From Chloroflexota bacterium (GTDB lineage Bacteria; Desulfobacterota; Desulfuromonadia; Desulfuromonadales; Geopsychrobacteraceae), in NCBI GenBank assembly GCA_015222355.1, contig JADFVC010000082.1:1-10354 (forward strand): a stretch of DNA of 10,354 nucleotides. The letters are read 5' to 3'. Both the position numbers and the translations under genes were made by a program. Positions 6,356-10,354 of the stretch are shown one piece after another. Position 1 is the first letter of the stretch. Each line of letters starts with the position of its first letter. The notes under the pieces were generated by a model. The model saw nothing but the letters and a program-made list of their open reading frames with translations. It was not told where the DNA came from and searched no databases.

Positions 6356-8881
6356 TCAACCCGCAGGCGGTTCTTTGAGAGTAATACCAATCTTCCTGAG
6401 CTGCAAGCGACGAACATCCTCGATATCCATCTCCAGGAGGCAACCGGCCACCAGCAAAGGACTCCCCTTAACCAGGTTCAGTTCCAATTCATCATCGATG
6501 ATGGCTATATTCAGCACATTGGGACGTAAATCGACCTGCTCCATTCGTCCCTTTTTCAACCGGGTCACCAGCACCTGTTCGGCGTTCAGAAAAGCACGAA
6601 TTCTCTCGGACAATGCTGCCGGGATCGGCCGCGGCAAGGGCACCCGGTAAAGACTGGAGAGCAAAGCCGCCGAAGGAGAGGGAGACTTCCAGGGGATGAT
6701 TGCGCCTGCAACAACCGCAAAGCCTTCTGGAAGATGAGCATTTAAATCCACGATTATTTGCTCCACCGCCACCGGGTAAAGCAATTCGAGGTCAATCAGC
6801 TCCGCTTCACTGGCAACCCCCATCGGCAGAGCTTCCAGATAGGAAACCTTCGGGGTCGGATGAAACCCCTTGGAAAAACGGATCGGCAGCTTGGCACGAC
6901 GTAGCGCCCGCTGAAACATCGTCAGATACTCCAGATGCCCGACCATCCGCGCCCGCCCGCGCTTGCTCAGCTGCAACCGGACCCGTGTCAATTCCTCTGC
7001 TTTATCCTCTTCACTCACGGCATCTTGGGTTTTCGGCAGGGAAACCGGGGCGGCGACATCGGCCAAGCGCATGCGCAGCTCTTTGAAATCGCAGACTCCG
7101 CAAGCATGGCAATCGCCGTCACGACAATCGGGCGTCGCCGTTTCGGCAAAGGCCCGCTGTCGTTCGCGTAAAAAGAAACTCTTCGGCAACCCGCAGTCAA
7201 TATGGTCCCAGGGGAGGATCTCATCCTCGTCCCGCTGGCGCAGATACCAGGCCGGGTCGAGATGACAATCGGCGAAGGCCTGCTGCCAGCTGGCAAAATC
7301 GAAATGTTCGCGCCAGCCGTCAAAGCGGCACCCCAGCTCAACAGCCCGTTCAAGAACCGGTGAAAGCCGCCGGTCGCCACGGGCAAAGACCCCCTCCAGA
7401 AAGGAGGATTCCGCCCCATGATACTTGAAGCGCAGCTTCTTCTTTTTCAGCCCGTCACGGAGCACCCTCTGCTTACGCAAGGTGTCCTCGATACTGATCT
7501 GCGCTTCCCACTGAAAAGGAGTATGCGGCTTGGGAATAAATGTCGAAACAGCAACATTGACATCATTGCCGCCAGTTCCTTTGCCACTTTGCTTCACCTG
7601 GGCCGCCAGCTCAATCAGTGCCTGCAGATCTTCGTCGGTCTCTGTCGGCAGCCCCAGCATGAAATAGAGTTTGACCAATCGCCAACCGAGCCGGTAGGCA
7701 TTGCCGGTGGTTTCGAGTAGATCGTCCGCGCTGATCCCCTTGTTGATCACAGCCCGCAGTCGCTCACTCCCCGCCTCAGGAGCCAGGGTGAAGCCGGTTT
7801 TGCGAACTTTCTGAATTTCCTCCATCAGTTCCGGAGTCAGCGAACCGACCCGCAGACTGGGCAAAGACACGGACACCCGGTCGTCAGCATGCTCGGCCAT
7901 CAACTGCTGCAACAACGGTTCGATGCAGGTGTAATCACCCGTCGACAGCGACAAAAGCGAGATCTCTTCGTAGCCGGAGTTTTCCAGCGCGGTATTGATC
8001 AGTTCGCGAATCTTCTCCGGACTACGTTCGCGCACCGGCCGGTAAATGTAACCCGCTTGACAGAAACGGCAACCGCGGGTACAACCACGCGCAATCTCCA
8101 TCGCCACCCGGTTGTGCACCGTCTGCATAAAGGGGATGATCGGTCTGTCCGGAACGGGGGCGGTCTCCAGATCGGCCAGAAAACGGCGGCGAACCTTCTC
8201 GTAACCGGACTTCAGGGATTTTATCTCGGCAACTTTACCATCCTGCTGATAACTGACAGCAAACAGCTCCGGCACGTAAAAGCCCTCGCGGGTGGCCAAT
8301 TCTTCCAGCAGTTGCCGTCGGGTCCACTCCTCTTGTTTGCCACGCCGAACCAGTTCCGCCAACTCAACAATCGCCTCCTCGCCATCGCCGATCAGGGCGC
8401 AATCGAAAAAATCGGCCAGCGGCTCCGGGTTGTAGGCACAGGGTCCTCCAACCACAATCAGCGGCGCACTCTCATCCCGCTGCTTGCGCCGCAGCGGCAG
8501 CCCGGCCAATTGCAACATGCTGAGCAGGTTGGTGTAGCTGAGTTCGTACTGCAGGGTGAAACCGATGATATCGAAATCTGCCAGCGGCCGGTGGGTTTCG
8601 AGAGAACAGAGCGGTTGAGCATTTTCCCGCAGCCACTGTTCCATATCGGCCCAGGGGGCATAAACCCGCTCGGCAGCCGCCCAGTCGAGGCTGTTGAGAA
8701 TATGATAGAGGATCGGAAAACCGAGGTGACTCATCCCGACTTCATAGACATCGGGAAAGGCCAGCGCCATACGCACGTCAATCCCGTCATCGGGCTTACA
8801 AACGGCACCGAGCTCACCACCGAGATAACGGGACGGGCGAGCCACCCGGGTCAGCGCATCGGCTTGGTATTCTGCAGACAA
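6356..8881 (-). CDS. TIGR03960/TIGR03936 radical SAM fusion protein
   Basis: An 841-residue protein of unknown reaction. The N-terminal half matches the TIGR03960 type: a degenerate B12-binding-like region (about 40-170, with GMSHLGFPILYHIL and VVGGPCAYNPEP but no DxHxxG cobalt-ligand motif), then a radical SAM core with the [4Fe-4S] cluster motif CTRGCRFC (C267, C271, C274), and LAPEAGSERLR and KLYFMLGLPTE downstream. A cysteine cluster (C586, C591, C594, C597) follows. From about 632 the TIGR03936/DUF2344 domain begins (RVRLQLSKRGRARMVGHLEYLTMFQRALRRAKLPIRFSKGFHPTPK). The two parts are separate genes in some bacteria and fused here. It heads a probable operon with rng. The start is TTG with no good Shine-Dalgarno sequence; a TAG lies about ten codons upstream, and the next in-frame candidate is GTG at codon 13, so the start is uncertain by a few residues. 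Confidence 0.9.
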   Translation of the reverse strand: MSAEYQADALTRVARPSRYLGGELGAVCKPDDGIDVRMALAFPDVYEVGMSHLGFPILYHILNSLDWAAAERVYAPWADMEQWLRENAQPLCSLETHRPLADFDIIGFTLQYELSYTNLLSMLQLAGLPLRRKQRDESAPLIVVGGPCAYNPEPLADFFDCALIGDGEEAIVELAELVRRGKQEEWTRRQLLEELATREGFYVPELFAVSYQQDGKVAEIKSLKSGYEKVRRRFLADLETAPVPDRPIIPFMQTVHNRVAMEIARGCTRGCRFCQAGYIYRPVRERSPEKIRELINTALENSGYEEISLLSLSTGDYTCIEPLLQQLMAEHADDRVSVSLPSLRVGSLTPELMEEIQKVRKTGFTLAPEAGSERLRAVINKGISADDLLETTGNAYRLGWRLVKLYFMLGLPTETDEDLQALIELAAQVKQSGKGTGGNDVNVAVSTFIPKPHTPFQWEAQISIEDTLRKQRVLRDGLKKKKLRFKYHGAESSFLEGVFARGDRRLSPVLERAVELGCRFDGWREHFDFASWQQAFADCHLDPAWYLRQRDEDEILPWDHIDCGLPKSFFLRERQRAFAETATPDCRDGDCHACGVCDFKELRMRLADVAAPVSLPKTQDAVSEEDKAEELTRVRLQLSKRGRARMVGHLEYLTMFQRALRRAKLPIRFSKGFHPTPKVSYLEALPMGVASEAELIDLELLYPVAVEQIIVDLNAHLPEGFAVVAGAIIPWKSPSPSAALLSSLYRVPLPRPIPAALSERIRAFLNAEQVLVTRLKKGRMEQVDLRPNVLNIAIIDDELELNLVKGSPLLVAGCLLEMDIEDVRRLQLRKIGITLKEPPAG

Positions 8882-8913
8882 ACACTTGACTTTCAGTAAA
8901 GCAAAAGGGACCT

Positions 8914-8942
8914 AAACTAGCACCCTTGAAACCTCAACACAA
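8914..8942 (-). promoter_or_regulatory. Weak candidate promoter for the radical SAM-rng operon
   Basis: On the minus strand TTGTGT (complement of 8937-8942) and TAGTTT (complement of 8914-8919) are 17 bases apart, about 33 bases before the TTG start. Both boxes are poor matches to consensus. It is listed only because it is the best-spaced pair upstream of the operon. Confidence 0.22.
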
Positions 8943-9026
8943 GCGATTTTCAAAGCTTTTTTCTTATTTTCAGCTACCCAAAGCTAACGATGTATCTAAT
9001 CTGGAAACGCTGGATGGATATGATGA

Positions 9027-9169
9027 AGTTTTCATATGGGAAACGAGCAATTTTTCGTGAGATCAAGGAAATCAAGCGTTTACGCGGAGGCGTACATCAG
9101 TACGCCGCACAAGTGAGCGCGCTGATTGACGCTGAGATCACGGAAAAGGGCCGTTTCCAGATGAAAACT
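9027..9169. repeat. Large imperfect palindromic intergenic element B
   Basis: The element folds end to end. AGTTTTCAT...GGGAAACG (9027-9045) pairs with CGTTTCC...ATGAAAACT (9152-9169). TTTTTCGTGA (9051-9060) pairs with TCACGGAAAA (9138-9147), AATCAAGCG (9070-9078) with CGCTGATT (9120-9127, one bulge), and the tip is a perfect 7-bp stem, GGCGTAC (9089-9095) with GTACGCC (9100-9106), around the loop ATCA. An additional left box, ATCTGGAAACG (8999-9009), is a perfect inverted copy of 9152-9162. The element lies between the J-domain gene and the radical SAM operon; its right end overlaps the J-domain stop codon. There is no transposase. It is likely a dispersed palindromic repeat that forms a long RNA hairpin on either strand. 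Confidence 0.78.
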
Positions 9170-9461
9170 AGCGATCGTCAGCCCAGGGATTCTCATTCCA
9201 AAACTGCTCTCGCAAACGTTCTTCCGGATATTGTTCCAGAAACTGCTCACGGGAAAAGTCGAAGCGATAATCACCGACGTACTCACTGAGTATTTTATAT
9301 GCCGCATTGATCCGGCGGATTTTCTCACCGTCGGTATACTCCCCCCTGTCGGGATGATAGCGGCGCACCAGAAGCCGATGCTGCTCACGGATTTTTTTCC
9401 AGGTCGTCTGTTGCGGCAGATCAAACTCCGCCAATGCCAGCTGTAAATCTTCGTAAGTCAT
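9168..9461 (-). CDS. Small J-domain (DnaJ-like) protein
   Basis: A 97-residue protein made of a J domain and a short tail. WKKIREQHRLLVRRYHPDRG (21-40) contains the HPD motif at 36-38, which stimulates the ATPase of DnaK-type Hsp70s. IRRINAAYKILSEY (48-61) is the conserved helix III/IV region. Residues 62-97 are charged and aromatic with no recognised domain; there is no G/F region, zinc-finger domain or membrane segment, so it is a minimal J protein (class C-like), probably a specialised DnaK adaptor. The ATG at 9461 is chosen because GGGGAGGG lies just before it; the frame stays open to 9962, but that extension is antisense to radA and not protein-like. The stop codon TAG falls on the end of palindromic element B. 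Divergent from radA. Confidence 0.88.
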   Translation of the reverse strand: MTYEDLQLALAEFDLPQQTTWKKIREQHRLLVRRYHPDRGEYTDGEKIRRINAAYKILSEYVGDYRFDFSREQFLEQYPEERLREQFWNENPWADDR

Positions 9462-9465
9462 CACG

Positions 9466-9473
9466 CCCTCCCC
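9466..9473 (-). promoter_or_regulatory. Ribosome binding site fixing the J-domain protein start
   Basis: GGGGAGGG on the minus strand ends four bases before the ATG at 9461 and decides between this start and upstream codons in the same frame. CCCGG (complement of 9486-9490) could pair with CCGGG (complement of 9471-9475) and partly cover the site. That is a weak 5-bp hairpin, and its effect is unknown. Confidence 0.7.
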
Positions 9474-9507
9474 GGGCAGAAAAAACCGGGCAAAATATCG
9501 GTCAGTT

Positions 9508-9526
9508 CTTGCCAGTATACTGCAAG
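9508..9526. promoter_or_regulatory. Palindrome over the -10 box of the J-domain gene
   Basis: CTTGC-C-AGTA / TACTGCAAG is a 9+9 inverted repeat with one extra C in the left arm. It contains TATACT on the minus strand (complement of 9514-9519), a strong -10 sequence 52 bases upstream of the J-domain ATG. The matching -35 is weak (TTTTGT 17 bases upstream, or TTGTCT at 15). A symmetrical site covering a -10 box could be an operator; part of the symmetry comes from AGTATACT being self-complementary. Confidence 0.4.
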
Positions 9527-9558
9527 AAAAATACAGACAAAAGCCACAAATGACGGAA

Positions 9559-9586
9559 TTGACAGCTTGTAAACTTTCAGCATAGG
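9559..9586 (+). promoter_or_regulatory. Candidate radA promoter
   Basis: A perfect -35 box TTGACA (9559-9564) is followed after 16 bases by CATAGG (9581-9586), which keeps the ATA core of a -10 box. It lies about 40 bases upstream of the radA start and points the right way. The -35 is convincing, the -10 weak. Confidence 0.45.
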
Positions 9587-9626
9587 ATGACGACTCATTT
9601 TGCTCGCAATTTACAGCGGAGTTTTC

Positions 9627-10354
9627 GTGGCCAGAACAAAAACCATTTTCAGTTGTCAGCAATGTGGCTTTCAAAGCCCGAAATGGCTCGGTAAATGCCC
9701 CGACTGCAACCAGTGGAACACCCTGATTGAAGAACTGCCGGTTGCGCAGACAAAACACAGCCGGGCGCTGGCCGCACCCGGAAAACCCCAGAAAATCTCG
9801 GAAATCAGCAGCTGCGAAGAGGATCGCCTGCGCTGCGGAATCGGTGAGTTTGACCGAACTCTTGGTGGCGGCATAGTTCCCGGTTCGCTGATCCTGGTCG
9901 GCGGCGACCCGGGCATCGGCAAATCGACCCTGCTGCTGCAAGCGACCCAGCAGTTGGCCCAAAAAGGCACCGTCCTCTATGTCACTGCCGAGGAGTCAAC
10001 CCGTCAGGTCAAATTGCGCGGCGAACGGCTCGGCGTTACGGCAGACCATCTTTACCTGTTGGCAGAAACCTCGCTGGAACAGATCAAAGCCCGGATCAAG
10101 GAGCTCAAACCCGACTTTCTGGTGATCGATTCGATTCAGACCATCTTCACCAGCAGTCTCGATTCGGCGCCCGGCAGCGTCAGCCAGGTGCGCGAATGTA
10201 CCGGTCAATTGATGCTGCAGGCCAAAGGCGATGGGTTGCCGACCTTCCTGGTCGGCCATGTCACCAAGGACGGTGCCATCGCCGGGCCTCGGGTACTGGA
10301 ACACATGGTCGATACGGTCCTCTATTTCGAAGGGGATCCCGGACATCCCTACCG
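9627..10354 (+). CDS. radA: DNA repair protein RadA, 5' part (runs off the window)
   Basis: The first 242 residues of RadA (Sms), a RecA-like ATPase and ring helicase that promotes branch migration in recombinational repair. The N-terminal C4 zinc finger is complete (C10, C13, C24, C27 in SCQQCGFQSPKWLGKCPDC). The Walker A motif GGDPGIGKST ends at T101 with K99, and Walker B is FLVIDS (164-169). TGQLMLQAKGDGLPTFLVGHVTKDG follows the family. The RadA-specific KNRFG motif and the Lon-like C-terminal domain would lie past the window edge; full-length proteins are about 450 residues. The start is GTG, with GGAG (9618-9621) five bases upstream; there is no nearby ATG in frame. Divergent from the J-domain gene across a 165-bp gap. 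Confidence 0.97.
   Translation, partial: MARTKTIFSCQQCGFQSPKWLGKCPDCNQWNTLIEELPVAQTKHSRALAAPGKPQKISEISSCEEDRLRCGIGEFDRTLGGGIVPGSLILVGGDPGIGKSTLLLQATQQLAQKGTVLYVTAEESTRQVKLRGERLGVTADHLYLLAETSLEQIKARIKELKPDFLVIDSIQTIFTSSLDSAPGSVSQVRECTGQLMLQAKGDGLPTFLVGHVTKDGAIAGPRVLEHMVDTVLYFEGDPGHPY

Noticed and set aside
8950..8985. AAAGCTTTT and nearby T-rich tracts as a terminator between the J-domain gene and the radical SAM operon
   Set aside because: The palindrome is too short and AT-only for a rho-independent terminator, and element B is a more convincing structural boundary.
9462..9962. N-terminal extension of the J-domain frame to 9962
   Set aside because: The extension runs antisense through radA and the promoter region and has low-complexity, non-homologous content. 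The J-domain protein is complete from 9461 with a strong ribosome binding site.

Overview
The window most resembles the chromosome of a deltaproteobacterium of the Desulfuromonadales type (Geobacter/Pelobacter/Desulfuromonas relatives). This is inferred from protein style, the fused B12-type radical SAM protein beside an RNase G, the moderately GC-rich coding sequence and long palindromic intergenic elements. No 16S or other direct taxonomic marker is present.

Layout, left to right: a small DUF1232-like membrane protein (+, 118-348) converges on a cytoplasmic GH13 alpha-amylase-family enzyme (-, 361-1872). Next is a small three-helix membrane protein of the DUF5706/PycTM type (-, 2098-2610), the family that supplies the membrane effector of Pycsar anti-phage systems, here with no cyclase beside it. 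It is divergent from a single-ACT-domain threonine ammonia-lyase (ilvA, +, 2892-4103); the gap between them holds a large imperfect palindrome. Three genes follow on the minus strand, transcribed right to left: a TIGR03960/TIGR03936 radical SAM fusion (8881-6356), RNase G (6289-4784) and a PduO-type ATP:cob(I)alamin adenosyltransferase (4744-4172). They are spaced 66 and 39 bp apart and are probably one operon. At the right end a 97-residue J-domain protein (-, 9168-9461) is divergent from radA (+, 9627 to beyond the window). A second large palindromic element fills the space between the J-domain gene and the radical SAM operon and ends on the J-domain stop codon.

Most genes are housekeeping: amino acid metabolism, RNA processing, cofactor supply, DNA repair and sugar-polymer breakdown. 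The accessory signals are the orphan PycTM-like protein and the two palindromic intergenic elements. No tRNA, rRNA, CRISPR array, insertion sequence with transposase, or convincing rho-independent terminator was found. No gene-free stretch exceeds 300 bases; the longest are 2611-2891 and 8882-9167, each largely occupied by a palindromic element.
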